Source: Thysanoteuthis rhombus
Taxonomy: Eukaryota; Mollusca; Cephalopoda; Oegopsida; Thysanoteuthidae
Direction: 5' to 3'
Assembly (NCBI GenBank): GCA_963457665.1
Contig: OY735219.1
Location: 39,169,477 to 39,233,476, forward strand
Length of the DNA: 64,000 bases
Under the pieces are notes generated by a model. It saw only the letters and a list, made by a program, of their open reading frames with translations. It was not told where the DNA came from and searched no databases. This document shows positions 1-9,951 of this stretch, in pieces; positions within the stretch are counted from its first letter, which is position 1; each line of letters begins with the position of its first letter. Made by a program: the position numbers and the translations under genes.

Positions 1-184
1 AAGGTTTGCCATCTTATAAATACTGTCTAGATGTAAAAAGTTGAACAGCGATCATAAGTTGAGTGTTTTTAACAGAATTTTGATAATTAAATTTTTTTGT
101 TGCAACTAAACTTCAAATCCACGGACAATTGATGTGATGTAAAAAATTTAAAATTTCAATTTTTCTGTTTCTATCGTTAAAAAC

Positions 185-620
185 ATTGGCAAATCTGTAG
201 AGTATGAGGAAAAAGACCAGACCAAAGTTGTCAGATTTTGAACATGGTAAGATTGTTGAATCAGGGTCCATCACAATATGCAATAGCTGAGTAAATTAAT
301 TGAAGTCATAGAGTTGTGAAATGTTTTCCGCTTGATCCAGATAGATATTGAGTGAAGAAGAGAGTTGGATCATGTTGAGAGGGAAGTCATTAGAGCACTG
401 ATGCAAAACTTGAATCCCTCAATCGCTCGTCTGGAAGCAGAAACAGGGTTTAAAGTTAACAAAGAGACCATCAGACAAGAAATTATCAAGTTAGGATCCA
501 CCAAAAAAGATTGGTCTGACCATCTGTGGGCTTGAATTCAAAAGACTCCATCAGACGTTGGATGGGGAATCCCATCCTGAAAATGATCCACAAACAATAC
601 AGATGGATATGATTTTTTTT
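185..620 (+). mobile_element. Tc1/mariner-like transposase relic, N-terminal part
   Basis: A decayed reading frame resembles the helix-turn-helix half of a Tc1/mariner transposase: it opens with RPKLSDFEHGKIVESG and, in another frame, gives LNPSIARLEAETGFKVN followed by KETIRQEIIKLG. Several stops and shifts separate these pieces, and no catalytic D/D/E region is visible downstream. Inverted repeats were not found. The family call rests on short motif resemblance only. Confidence 0.4.
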
Positions 621-769
621 GAAAAAGGATTAAATTAAGTGCATTTGAATCAGAATATTATTTATATAATCTCAAGACCATTGAACAGCCATCAAATGTG
701 GTGTAGAGCTGAACAACTGTAGTTATTGATGATGCTGAGGAGTTCTATCCTTTTTTTACACATGCGTGT

Positions 770-870
770 CTTTGTCTGTTTCATTGTTTTGTCAACAGAC
801 AGAATTGGCATCAGTACACCACTTGACCCACACAATGAATGTTTTTTTTAACATTTCTAAAAGAAAGGCA
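770..870 (+). repeat. Repeat C fragment
   Basis: Shares the block around TTGGCATCAGTAC...CCACT...ATGTTTTTTTTAA with copies at 10600-11160 and 24630-24871. The family is unclassified, and only about 100 bp are recognisable here. Confidence 0.45.
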
Positions 871-943
871 TTTTTGACTTTTTAGGGGTGGGGCTTATTC
901 TAGTGTGTTAATTAGTAACATCTTGATTCTCCAGACACTTCCC

Positions 944-1206
944 CAATTGGTTTTTGATAGGAGGTTCAATTTGCAATGTAAGTTTATGCTAAACTGATCT
1001 CTCAGTAAGTGTCAGGCAGGATTCACACATTTTGTTGAAAATTCAGACTTTTTTCGTGATCACTGCCCAACAAAAGGCGAGTGAAGTAACTTATTCATCA
1101 ATCATCCCTTTTCCCAATCTTTTCTTTAATTGATCACCCCGAGCTCGGCATGCTACCAAAAGTCATTGGTCATGTGACGTCGACATTGGGTGACTTGTCA
1201 GACCTG
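944..1206 (+). mobile_element. Repeat A, 5'-truncated
   Basis: The right part of repeat A, from the 'GGAGGTTCAATTTGCAATG' block through the GATCACTGCCCAACAAAA and GGCATGCT blocks to the end CAGACCTG. The left 200 bp are absent. Confidence 0.75.
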
Positions 1207-1679
1207 TCCTCAACTTTCATGTGGGACTCTGGAATATGGAATTCGGAGATATTGCGGAAAATAATTTCAATTGCGCTCGCATTGAAATTTGGTGTTGGAA
1301 ATCTGTGATGTTCAAGATGGCAAGTATTTGATTAATACCACATGCTTATAACAGTCGGATCATTGCGGTCAAGTTGTGGAGTGGTTTCAATCCATTAGTG
1401 GATCATGTCAAAGACTTGGAAAATGTACTTCTTGTTGTTGAAGTTGCTAACACGTTATTTTGGATGATCCAGGTTCAACAAGGAAAGGAAGAGATCTCAC
1501 CTGGATCTAAGATCATAATAAGCATTGCTACCATTGGGAAATCTTTGTTTACCACTATCACATCTGGATAATACACTTTAAGAAGGCTGTAGAATGGATC
1601 GGCTGATATGTAGTGTTAACAACACAAATGACTAAAAGGAGTTCAATTGTCAAAAAACTCTTGAAAAAACATGATGGCA

Positions 1680-1813
1680 TGACGAACTACACATTTTCAG
1701 AAAGTAATAGCTCCATGACACCCACGATCAAGAGGTCTAGCAGATCTTTGGAGTTGGGGGAGCTTTGTCCAAGGACGGATGTTAAAAGGCTGATGATGAT
1801 GATGATGATGCAA
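1680..1813 (+). mobile_element. RTE-clade LINE, 3' end with (ATG)n tail
   Basis: Last part of the LINE ORF2 (FRK-like TTCAGAAAGTA, then 'GACACCCACGATC') and its 3' UTR 'GACGGATGTTAAAAGGCTGATG', ending in a run of about six GAT/ATG units. A 91-codon frame (1613-1888) across it is only the tail read through and is not a gene. Confidence 0.75.
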
Positions 1814-2089
1814 GTCATTATGGAGCTGAGTAGTCAGAGCATAATTTTGGGTGTTACGATCGACTTTTCGTTTTATGTTCTTGATTAGTTTGGGCTTATT
1901 GATTTGCAGACATGTCCTGAATTATTTAATGTTGGTTTTGAAAATGGTCGAATGCTCTGGAAGTTCATGGACTGAAAGATGACTGCAGGCATCCTCTTTT
2001 CACTTCAAAGAAACGAAGCATATTATAGCCCTAATGGTTGGAGTAGTGGTTTTAATGGGAGAAGATTATGCATTAGTGGGTATGAATCC

Positions 2090-2092
<3 letters not shown>

Positions 2093-2126
<34 letters not shown>
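2093..2126. repeat. (TA)n microsatellite
   Basis: Uninterrupted TA run of about 34 bp. The Ile-Tyr open frames here are artefacts of it. Confidence 0.95.
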
Positions 2127-2129
<3 letters not shown>

Positions 2130-2442
2130 GCATATATATTTATATATGTAGGTGTGTGTGGATTTGGATGTTTATATTTGTATAAAGGTGTACTAATGAA
2201 TATGTGTAAACATGCATGTTTATGTATAGACCATGGATTTATCTAAGTATATATATTTCACTATTAATGTAAGCACAAATGACTGTATATGTATGTATGT
2301 ATCTACATACACATGAATATATATATCCAGTTAGTATGCAGCATGTATACGCACAGCTTTAACCAGATCAGACATTATACCCATGTGATGCTGAATCACC
2401 TACATAATACATCTACATACCTGTGCCAGAATATTATGTGAT

Positions 2443-2448
<6 letters not shown>

Positions 2449-2531
<83 letters not shown>
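2449..2531. repeat. (TA)n microsatellite
   Basis: About 83 bp of TA with one GTA interruption. It abuts a repeat F variant-2 fragment exactly where a second fragment (51048-51172) also meets a TA run. Confidence 0.95.
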
Positions 2532-2536
<5 letters not shown>

Positions 2537-2670
2537 CCATAAAGCTTTACAGCTTTAAATACAAAATATTAAAGAAATTTTTCAAAAGATATTTTTATGT
2601 CACTTCAATCATCTGTTTCCCAGTATCTGTCAATACAATTTATGTAATTTTCTTCAGTGTTTTTTTTTCC
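2532..2670 (+). mobile_element. Repeat F, variant-2 head fragment
   Basis: Reverse complement of the block at 45595-45700 and 12780-12945: AAAGCTTTACAGC, then TTTCAAAAGA, CAGTATCTGTCAATAC and TTTATGTAATTTT. Only the head is present. TA arrays flank it on both sides (2449-2531 and 2697-2743). Confidence 0.5.
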
Positions 2671-2692
2671 TGTTTCATATATACTTTGTTTA

Positions 2693-2696
<4 letters not shown>

Positions 2697-2743
<47 letters not shown>
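2697..2743. repeat. (TA)n microsatellite
   Basis: About 47 bp of TA, following a short T-rich stretch after the F fragment. Confidence 0.95.
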
Positions 2744-2745
<2 letters not shown>

Positions 2746-2951
2746 CTGGGATACCTGGCATTGCTTAGGCAAAAACCCCTCATATAACACAGGAGAACAA
2801 ATGATATTTTATAGAGATTTCATATAATTAAATAAGTCATAAGACACAGCAAGAGTCTGGATATATGTCTGATATAAAGTTTGAAAACCCTGACCAATAA
2901 ATGATACAGAAGTATTTGGCTGTTTTGAAACTTCAATTGATCCTTCTATGA

Positions 2952-3730
2952 TACATATAGGCAACCATAGGCCTGTTGACCATATTTGACGTGCGGCAAC
3001 ATTTTTGGTGGCCTGCAGCCCATCTATTCATTTAATCAAAATTTTATGTTATCAAGAAATGGATATATGATCCAACTGAATGATTACAAATTGCGTTTTA
3101 TGATCTTGAAACTCTGCTTGAAATGATCTTCTGTTATTACACGCTGTATGTATCATTAAGCTTAGACCACATAAATAGAATAGACAATTAAAGAAAATGG
3201 GGCTGCTGCAGGAGTCAAACCTGCGACTCATAGGGTAGCCAATCCAATGTTTCATTGCTCTTACCCTTGAACTAAACAGTTTTATTAAGACAGTCATTAG
3301 GGCCTTTACCTTACCAGCAGCTGTTTAGCTCGATGGTAAGAGCAAGGCTATATTGAAGCAGCTACCCTATTGGTCACAGGTTTGATTCCTGCAGCAGTCC
3401 CATTTTCTTTAATTGTTTATACTATCTATGTTGTCTACACCAAATGATACATCCACTGTGTTATAACGAGAGATCATTCCAAATAAAGTTTTTTTTATAT
3501 AATATAACACAATTCATTATCAAGATCTTGTATAATTTTTCTAAAAAAGTCAATTTTATAATTTGTTTTGTAAATTTACTGTTTAAGTAATGTTAATAAT
3601 TCATACGCCTGTCTGAAATTAACAACCCTTCCTGTAATATAACTAACATTTTTTGAATGAATGTTTGGCCCAAGTAAAGATGAAGAATATCTTATGCGAC
3701 CCGCTAGATCATAAAGGTTGCCCATGTCTG
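2952..3730 (-). mobile_element. hAT-type MITE, interrupted by a SINE dimer
   Basis: Terminal inverted repeats (CAGACATGGGCAACC on the minus strand, against TACATATAGGCAACC) and an 8-bp direct repeat TTCTATGA at 2944-2951 and 3731-3738 define the ends exactly. An 8-bp duplication with CAG..GGGCAACC-like ends is typical of hAT elements. There is no transposase. The same family is at 56584-56905 and 61437-61728 (about 320 bp), so the extra length here is the insert at 3046-3518. Confidence 0.85.
3046..3518. mobile_element. Inverted (head-to-head) tRNA-SINE dimer
   Basis: Two tRNA-like heads lie back to back. The minus-strand head has A box-like TTAGTTCAAGGGTAAGAGCA and B box-like GGTTTGACTCC; the plus-strand head (about 3318-3400) has TAGCTCGATGGTAAGAGCA and GGTTTGATTCC. 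Each is followed outward by the same body (CAGCAGCCCCATTTTCTTTAATTG, then a block near GATACAT and GAGATCATT). Near-matching 11-bp repeats ATCAAAATTTT (3035-3045) and ATCAAGATCTT (3519-3529) flank it, fitting a target duplication within the hAT MITE. A second dimer is at 9952-10190. Confidence 0.65.
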
Positions 3731-3738
3731 TTCTATGA

Positions 3739-4166
3739 GTTTCCTTGAATTTGTGAGTTTGTGGAATTATTGGAATTAAGGGAACCTAGAGTGTTTTGTT
3801 TTTATGTATTGCAATAAAGAAAAGATTTGCATAAGAGTAAGAAAAGAAGTTTGTGAACTTAGCAACGAATTGTATTAAAATTCTTTTCTCAGTATTGGCA
3901 ATATGTTTTTCATTTTTTTTTCCAGATACTTTATTACCATAACATTTTCTGTCTACCTCCTTTCATCATGATAATAAAAAGAAAACAATACAAAGATTAC
4001 GTGTAAAAAAAAATGTAATTTATTTTTGTGGTTCAGTGAATGGGACACATTCTATGCATACAGGCTCCACCCTTTTTTTTCTCTGGGTGTCCATTCTACT
4101 CCAATAAATTGGTCATGCTATGAATATTATCTTGGTTTCTTTTTTTTTATATTGAATGGTGCATTG
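3739..4166. other. No recognisable feature
   Basis: AT-rich sequence with short T and A runs. I see no repeat family, tRNA-like motif or plausible exon. Confidence 0.5.
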
Positions 4167-4359
4167 TCAACCATTATTAATTTTTGACTCGTATTTCTTT
4201 CATCTGAAATTTTAGTCCCTTTCCATTGCTACAAATAAGACGTCAATCTACTATACGCACTGTGTTCTAACAGCTATAGATTGATGGTCTATGTAGTCAC
4301 AATGGAAAATGACTAAAATTAGGATGAAAGGAATACTAGTCAAAAATGATTCATGGTCA
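4167..4359. mobile_element. Foldback MITE (family H)
   Basis: A near-complete palindrome. The left arm TTTTTGACTCGTATTTC...TTTTAGTC...TTTCCATTG...GTCAATCTA is matched in reverse on the right (CAATGGAAAATGACTAAAAT...AATACTAGTCAAAAATG), with arms of about 90 bp. Left-arm relatives lie at 14153-14260 and 14520-14550. There is no coding capacity. Confidence 0.65.
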
Positions 4360-5254
4360 TATTATTATTTGAAAGTCTGACATTTCATCTTCCGGTCAGA
4401 ATTGTACAGTATGACACCATGAAAATGAATCTCTTTTTTACATTATGGTAATTCAAAAGTACTTCAGTAACATTGGTAAATGAGTAAAGATTGACATTTC
4501 ATATTTCTCTTGATGTAATTTTCATCTTGATTAATATCCATGAATGAATCTCTTTGTACCAGGAAGAAATATTTAGCATTTTGCTCAAGATCAAATATGA
4601 ATTTCTTCTTATGAAGATTATTGAATCACCACAGTGCCACAAATTGCCCAACCAACCAGCCAAGTGGGCTACAGATTCTCCTCTCTTTGCTCATATGTGT
4701 GTGTATCTGCAGTCACTCCTGGTCACATTTTGGGGGTTGAAATCTCTTAAGATTTGCATTAGCACACCCCTCAGCACCATCTATAAATGTATATTTTGTT
4801 TTTATGAAAAAAGTGCTTTTCAGAATCTCTAAGGTCATTTTAGACCGACAATGCCCAACGCTTGTGCTAGTATTTTTTTCCAGATCTATTTATTTTAAAT
4901 AATTTAAGATAAAAAATCTATTCATTTTGGATAATTTCTCAGATAATTTTTGGCTATTTCTTTTTTAGATAATTAGTTCTGGTTCATGCATGGGCTACAG
5001 TGATTTATTCATTTTAGTTATTTTTATTGTTCACCTTTTCATTCAATTTGAATACTCTTTGAAAAATGAAAAAGGGAACTTTATTTGTTGGGAGGTTTCA
5101 CCTCAAATCTGATTTCTGTGTGCCTCACACATTCTGAGGGGGAAAACTGTGAAAAATCTGATGAGAACTCTTAACATGTCCCTTAGTGAGAAACCAGGGA
5201 GTTTTCTTTATTTACATGGACAGCCATTATGAGGGAAAAACTGCGAAATTCTGA
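4360..5254. other. No recognisable feature
   Basis: AT-rich. The 92-codon plus-strand frame (4554-4832) has no recognisable motif and no support from splice-like boundaries or codon bias that I can see. Confidence 0.45.
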
Positions 5255-5261
5255 ATATTAA

Positions 5262-5372
5262 AGTGGATTGATAAGTCCGTAGCATGATGCAGTTATAAGC
5301 TGAAATTTTTACTGTACAACATTTGATCTATGGGATTAATATTCAAGACCAAATAAAGTGTACTGACAAGGA
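5262..5372 (+). repeat. Repeat D fragment
   Basis: Shares TTTGATCTATGGGATTAAT and the following AAGTG.A.TGACAA.GAAGATTATG with copies at 62868-63050, 63515-63710 and 54450-54600. It ends ten bases before the repeat A copy that follows. Unclassified. Confidence 0.5.
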
Positions 5373-5381
5373 AGATTATGC

Positions 5382-5775
5382 TAGAAACCAGCAAGCAAAA
5401 CTGTCAAAGTAGTTTTTTTTTAAAAAGTTTTTTTTCAGTTTTTAAGCTGGTTTTGGCTGTGTATGTATTTATGTATGTGTGTATTTTGTGTACAGGCCAC
5501 ACCAATGGAGCTAGAGGGTTAAAATTTGAACACCTTATTGAATCTGGAAAACCCTTTTTTTTTCCTTTTTTTCACCTCTCCAATGATAGCCCTCCAGTAG
5601 GGGGTTTGATGTTAATGCTGAATTGGTCACTAGTTTGTTCCTGCTTGTTTTTTGAAAAATCTAACTTAACAAAATACAAAGAGAACAATTTTGCTGATTG
5701 ATTACCCTCAACACCGCATGCTGCCAAAAGATATTGGTCGCATGACAGTTTCTCTTGAATGACTAAGCAAACCTG
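5382..5775 (+). mobile_element. Repeat A, near full length
   Basis: Begins TAGAAACC and ends AAACCTG. It is internally shortened, lacking most of the GATCACTGCC...GTAACTTATTC region. The 107-codon frame at 5378-5701 is a chance reading of the repeat. Confidence 0.8.
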
Positions 5776-5890
5776 TGATTTATTGATTTTCAGAGTTGCT
5801 AGTGGCAGTAATAGTTAAGAAGCTATGATCATTAGACTGAGAAATTTATGTTGATTCTGACATTTTTGAACTTTGATTTGCATTGAGTAA
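5776..5890 (+). repeat. Flank J shared with 56127-56240
   Basis: About 110 bp (TGATTTATTGATTTTCAGA...AGTCATTAGAC-like...TTTTGAACTTTGATTT) follow this A copy and also follow the A copy ending at 56126, in the same order and orientation. A unit longer than repeat A was therefore copied. Confidence 0.65.
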
Positions 5891-5961
5891 CTGATTTTCC
5901 AAATCTTTTAGTTCAATTCTGTACTAATACTGAGAATCAATTGTTTGTCACTTCTTTCTTG

Positions 5962-6458
5962 TTAGAAACTGTCCATCAAAGATGTCACTAAAACTGTCAA
6001 CAGAAGTTTCTTCAGTTTTCAAGTTGGTTTGGCTGGCTGGCTGGCTGGTTACGCATGTGAGTATGTATGTATGTATGTATGTATGTATGTATCACACATA
6101 CAAGCCACACTAATGGTGCTAGAGGTTTGAATATTTAAACATTTACTCCTTATTATGTCTACAAAAAACACTTTTTAAAACCAAAAAAATTCCCCACACC
6201 CCGTAATAGGTTTTTAGCGGAGATTTCAATCAACTATGTAAACTTTTGCTAAATTGGTCCATTGATTTGTGTTTGACACCATTCATGCTTGTTTTTTTCA
6301 AAATCTTTTTTGTGATCACAATCCAACAAAATGTGAGAGAAGCAACTTATTCATTGATCATAACTTTTTCCAATTTTTTGATTGATCGTCCCCGACAAAT
6401 CATGCTACCAAAGACATTGGTCGTATGAGGGTTCCTAATGAATGACTTACCAGACCTG
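5962..6458 (+). mobile_element. Repeat A, full-length reference copy
   Basis: All blocks in order: start TTAGAAACTGTC; (GGCT)n then (GTAT)n near positions 70-130; GGTGCTAGAGG; the TTTACTCCTTATTATGTCTA block; a 'GGTTTTTAGCGG' block; CTAAATTGGTCC; GATCACAATCCAACAAAA; AACTTATTCATTGATCA; CAAATCATGCTACCAAAGACATTGG; an inner inverted motif (degraded here); and the end CTTACCAGACCTG. It has no open frame of note. The family resembles non-autonomous Helentron (HINE/DINE) layout, but no Rep/helicase partner is present. Confidence 0.85.
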
Positions 6459-6681
6459 TAGTTCAATTTTAAAGTTTTTCTTGAGAATTTATTTCTTTGC
6501 GGGTTTTTGATCCAGATCCTGGCACTTGTATAAGTTTATCTCGAATATAGAAGTTTTTGAGTACATGCCTTTCAAATGAAATGCTTTTAGTGGTTAATTG
6601 TTTGATTTGAAACAGTACCACCTTTTATTGACTTCAAAACCTTTGGACTGCTTAGAGTCATCAATGCTCTTGGAAACAACA

Positions 6682-7016
6682 GTTTGGTTTGTCACTTAAT
6701 AGAAACCACCACCAATTTTTTTGATAGCACTAAAGGAAATCTGAATGTTCAAAAAACAAGCAAACACAAACTAAGGGATCAATTTAGGATAAACTTGCAT
6801 TGTAAACCGAACACACCCTAAAAAGGTATTTAGGGGGGAGAATTTTGAAAAACAACAAAAGAACATTTTTCTTGACATAATGAGTCAATGTTCAAATTTT
6901 CAGCCCTTTTGACGTGGCCAGTATGTTGGATACATGTGTAGCCAGCCAGACCAACTTGAAAACTGGAAGAAACCTATGTTGACAATTTCGGTGACAGTTT
7001 TGGTTGACAATTTCTA
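6682..7016 (-). mobile_element. Repeat A, internally deleted
   Basis: Minus-strand copy ending at TTTCTAG. The segment between CACTTAATAGAAACC and GATAGCACTAAAGG lacks about 100 bp that other copies have. Confidence 0.75.
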
Positions 7017-7100
7017 GTATACAGGAGTACATCTGCTCGAGGTATTACTGTACTAATCAATCTAACAAAGTAGAAGCTGAAAAAACAAACACATCAAACT

Positions 7101-7520
7101 GCAGGTTTAGTTACACACTCAATAGAAACCATCATATAACCAACAGTCTTATGGCAGCATGCAGTGTTGGGGTCGATCAATTAAAAAATTGGAAAAGGGA
7201 TGATCAATAGGGATACTTCTCTGCTATCAATAAAATAAGTCTGAATATTCAAAAAGCAAACATGAAATTTGCAGGAAACAAACTGAGGAATTAATTTAGG
7301 ATAAATTCACATCATAAATTGAACCAACAACTAAAAACCTATTTTAGGAGGAGAATTTTCAAAAAAATAATCAAGAAGTTTTTCTAAATGTAATAAGGAG
7401 CAAATGTTTGAATTTTCAGTTCTCTATCTTGATTGATGTAGCCTGTATGCACAAAACATACATAGTAAGCCAGACAGCAAGCTAGACCCTCTTAAAAACT
7501 GAAGAAACCTATATTGATGA
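7101..7520 (-). mobile_element. Repeat A, lacking the TAGAAAC terminus
   Basis: Minus-strand copy from GCAGGTTTAGTTACACACTC to the AACTGAAGAAACCTAT block. The final TAGAAAC-bearing terminus is missing. Confidence 0.75.
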
Positions 7521-7611
7521 TCTGGCATTTTTTTCCTTGACCATATATCCGGTACGTACAAGCTGATTTGATGAAAAGTATCAAAGTATCTAAAACAGCA
7601 AGTCCATGTAA

Positions 7612-7727
7612 TATTATGGCCAAATTGCATTGGATAAACTGGCTCTTGTATGGTCACTCAAGTTAAGCAGTGCTGTACCTAATCAGTACTTTGGATGAGT
7701 GACCATTTGAGCATACAAAGTGCTATC
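7612..7727 (+). pseudogene. 5S rRNA-like pseudogene or 5S-headed SINE
   Basis: About 116 bp follow the whole 5S rRNA order: TATGGCC near the start, the internal control region AAGTTAAGCAG (7660-7670), then CAGTACTTTGGATGAGTGACC-like C-box sequence (about 7684-7703), and GCATACAAAGTGCTATC at the end. Animal 5S has AGTACTTGGATGGGTGACC at that position, so this copy has an extra T and substitutions and lacks the last few bases. No T-run terminator follows; a hAT-like MITE begins at 7728. It is either a retrocopy or the head of a SINE3-type element. Confidence 0.75.
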
Positions 7728-7889
7728 CAAGGTTGCCAATTTAGTTGTGATTTTTCCAGTCTGGAAGTCACTCTGAAATTTGAAAATCAAATTTGAACAT
7801 CTCAATTGGCAACAAAAATATAAATAATATCGACACTTGACTCACAAATTTGAAAAAGACAAAGCAAAAAAACTAAAATGGCAACCCTG
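7728..7889. mobile_element. Short hAT-like MITE
   Basis: Terminal inverted repeats CAAGGTTGCCAATTTAG and CAGGGTTGCCATTTTAG (minus strand), 162 bp apart, with AT-rich internal sequence. No matching 8-bp direct repeat is visible, so either the flanks have decayed or one end is truncated. It starts exactly where the 5S-like sequence stops. Confidence 0.55.
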
Positions 7890-7896
7890 TATGTAA

Positions 7897-9424
7897 TGTC
7901 TGTACAGCCTGCACCAATGGAGCTAGAGGGCTGAAAACATTTACTCCTTTGTGCCTCAAACAAAGTAAAGTCCCAGAAGATTGGGACATTGCAATCATAA
8001 TGCTATTATATTAAAAAGAAAACCCTGAAGGAGCTAACCAACTACAGAATAATAAGTCTACATAACTGTATCTACAAACTTCTCACCAAAGTTATCACCA
8101 ACCAAATCATGAAAACTAACCATGGGAACAAGCCGCTCTGGAAGAAGCTACTCAACCACTGACCATCTCCATTTGATAAATCAAGAGGAAGCAGCAGAAT
8201 ACTTTCTGTAGCATTTATCACCTTCAAAAAAGGCCTTCAATTCATTGGAAATTCCAAAGGTCATTGATGCTATCATTCTATAAGGTGTAGACCGCATATA
8301 TGTTGGAGTATTGCAATATATATACAGTCACAGCAGCTCCTTTATCAGGTTACATAAAGACTCAGAACCCTTTTAGCAAACAAAAAGTGGTAAGACAAAG
8401 TGATACAAGGTAACCCAAACTCTTTACAGCCTGCTTCTAGACTGGTAAAATAAAAGAATCAGAATAGATGGTGAATATCTAAGCAACCTCAGATTTGCAG
8501 ACGACTTTCACATGAATTTTAGTAAAACAAAGGTCATGTGCAACAAACATGTTGAAGACAAATACACAATGCTGAGCTGGAGAAAGTAGACTACTACATT
8601 TCCATGAAATCTACAAAAGAAGGAAAAATCAAGTGAAGAATCACTTCAGGATGGAAAGCCTTCGGTAGAGCTAATTCAACTTTCTAGAACAAGGGAATCT
8701 CATTAGTCCAAAAAACAAAAGATATCCAGCTTATGCATCCTCCTGATATTCACTTGCGAAGCTGAAACATGGAACCTTAACAAAAGACTGCCCCTCAAAT
8801 AAAGAACAATGCAACATGCACATGAGAGAATCATACTCAACACAATGAGGAGAGATCGCAAGACAGCACAATATATTAGGGAAAAAAAGGAGCCTGAGAC
8901 ATCGAAGAAATGGGCTAGTCCTATTGTGATGGCAGATAACTGTTGGATATCAAACTTACAACACAGATCCCCCAAGATCACATGCAAAATGGTGGCCAGC
9001 AGAATATAGATTGGTGAGATGAACTAGACAATTTCAGAAATTAATGGCTCTGAGACACCCACGATAGAGAAGTCTGATGAATCCTTGGGAAGGTCTATGT
9101 CAAACAACAGAGGATAAAAGACTGATGACGATCGATAGAAAAAACAATTTTTTTGTTTTTCGAAAATTACCCCCCAAAATAACTTTTTACAGTTACAATG
9201 TAAGGGCTGAATTACTCTCTTAGTCTGTGCCCAGAAAGCATTCATGCTTGTTTCTTGAAAATACAGAGTTTTTCAGTGATCTCTGCCCGACATGATGTGA
9301 AAGAAGTAACTTATTCATTAACCAGCCCTTTTTAAAATTTTTCAATTGATCATCCCCTAACAGGGTATCCTATCAAAAGATGTTGGTCACGTGACAGTTT
9401 CTATTGAGTTGATAACCGGACCTG
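7897..9424 (+). mobile_element. Repeat A split by an RTE LINE
   Basis: The left A part (7897-7950, CCTGCACCAATGGAGCTAG to TTTACTCCTT) and right A part (9131-9424, from TAGAAAAAACAATTTTTTTG to CGGACCTG) flank a LINE in the same orientation. The joint matches those at 26681, 30116 and 60080. Confidence 0.8.
7966..9130 (+). mobile_element. RTE-clade LINE, longest copy in the window
   Basis: Decayed ORF2 from the reverse transcriptase core to the end. Visible blocks include EDWDIAIIMLLY, then LYKLLTKVITNQ, a palm region near GEYLSNLRFADDF (about 8475-8510), KVMCNKHVED, then KAFGRANSTF (about 8655-8685), MQHAHERIILN and the C-terminal RWRDELDNFR-like stretch. Stops and shifts are many. The 5' endonuclease domain is missing. 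The 3' end is GATGACGATCGATAG rather than a clean GAT run. Confidence 0.85.
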
Positions 9425-9807
9425 TCTTTGTGAAATCTGAGGTGCTTCCTATAACCTTATTTTGTCTGCAAGGTCTCCTTGTTTCTTAATTTCCTGTTAG
9501 GAACCTCGGACAGTGCCCAATCCATAAAGATTTGGAGAAAGATGGCCAGAAATAGGCACTGTATAAAAGTGTGTGCAATTCAGTTATTTTTAGGAGGAAA
9601 AGACCGCAATCTGAATACAGTTCATTCTGTTATCTATATAAAAAAAAAAAAATGGAGGAAGTGCGGTGACATGTACAAAAAAAAACAAATTAATGTATAA
9701 GTCCACTCCATACCTCCTATAACTGGTTGTATGGAGCCCTGGGATTGCTTAGTTTACTGTATATAAAAAATGGACACATCTGGTCTAACAGAGTGAACTA
9801 TCAATTG
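9425..9807. other. No recognisable feature
   Basis: AT-rich spacer with an A run at 9639-9650. The 73-codon frame inside it has no recognisable domain. Confidence 0.5.
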
Positions 9808-9951
9808 TGTTATATTAGATGGAGAGGTGAGCTAGACAATTTCAGAAAGTACTGGCTCCGTGATGCCCACGTTAGAGAAGTGTGGTGAATTCTGGGGAAG
9901 GTCTATGTCCAACGATGGACGTTAAAAGACTGATGATGGCGATGATATAGA
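9808..9951 (+). mobile_element. RTE LINE 3' end
   Basis: Starts at AGATGGAGAGGTGAGCTAG (end of ORF2), contains TTTCAGAAAGTACTGGCTCC and GGAAGGTCTATGTCC, and ends GATGATGGCGATGATA. The retained tail is short and mixed. Confidence 0.8.

Noticed and set aside
1374-1571. 65-codon frame as a small gene
   Set aside because: No recognisable domain or conserved relative in the window, and it lies among transposon debris.
3195-3400. A pair of functional tRNA genes
   Set aside because: Acceptor and anticodon arms do not pair, no T-run terminator follows, and the bodies recur as a SINE family.
7612-7727. Functional 5S rRNA gene
   Set aside because: Insertion and substitutions in the C box, a missing 3' end and no terminator.
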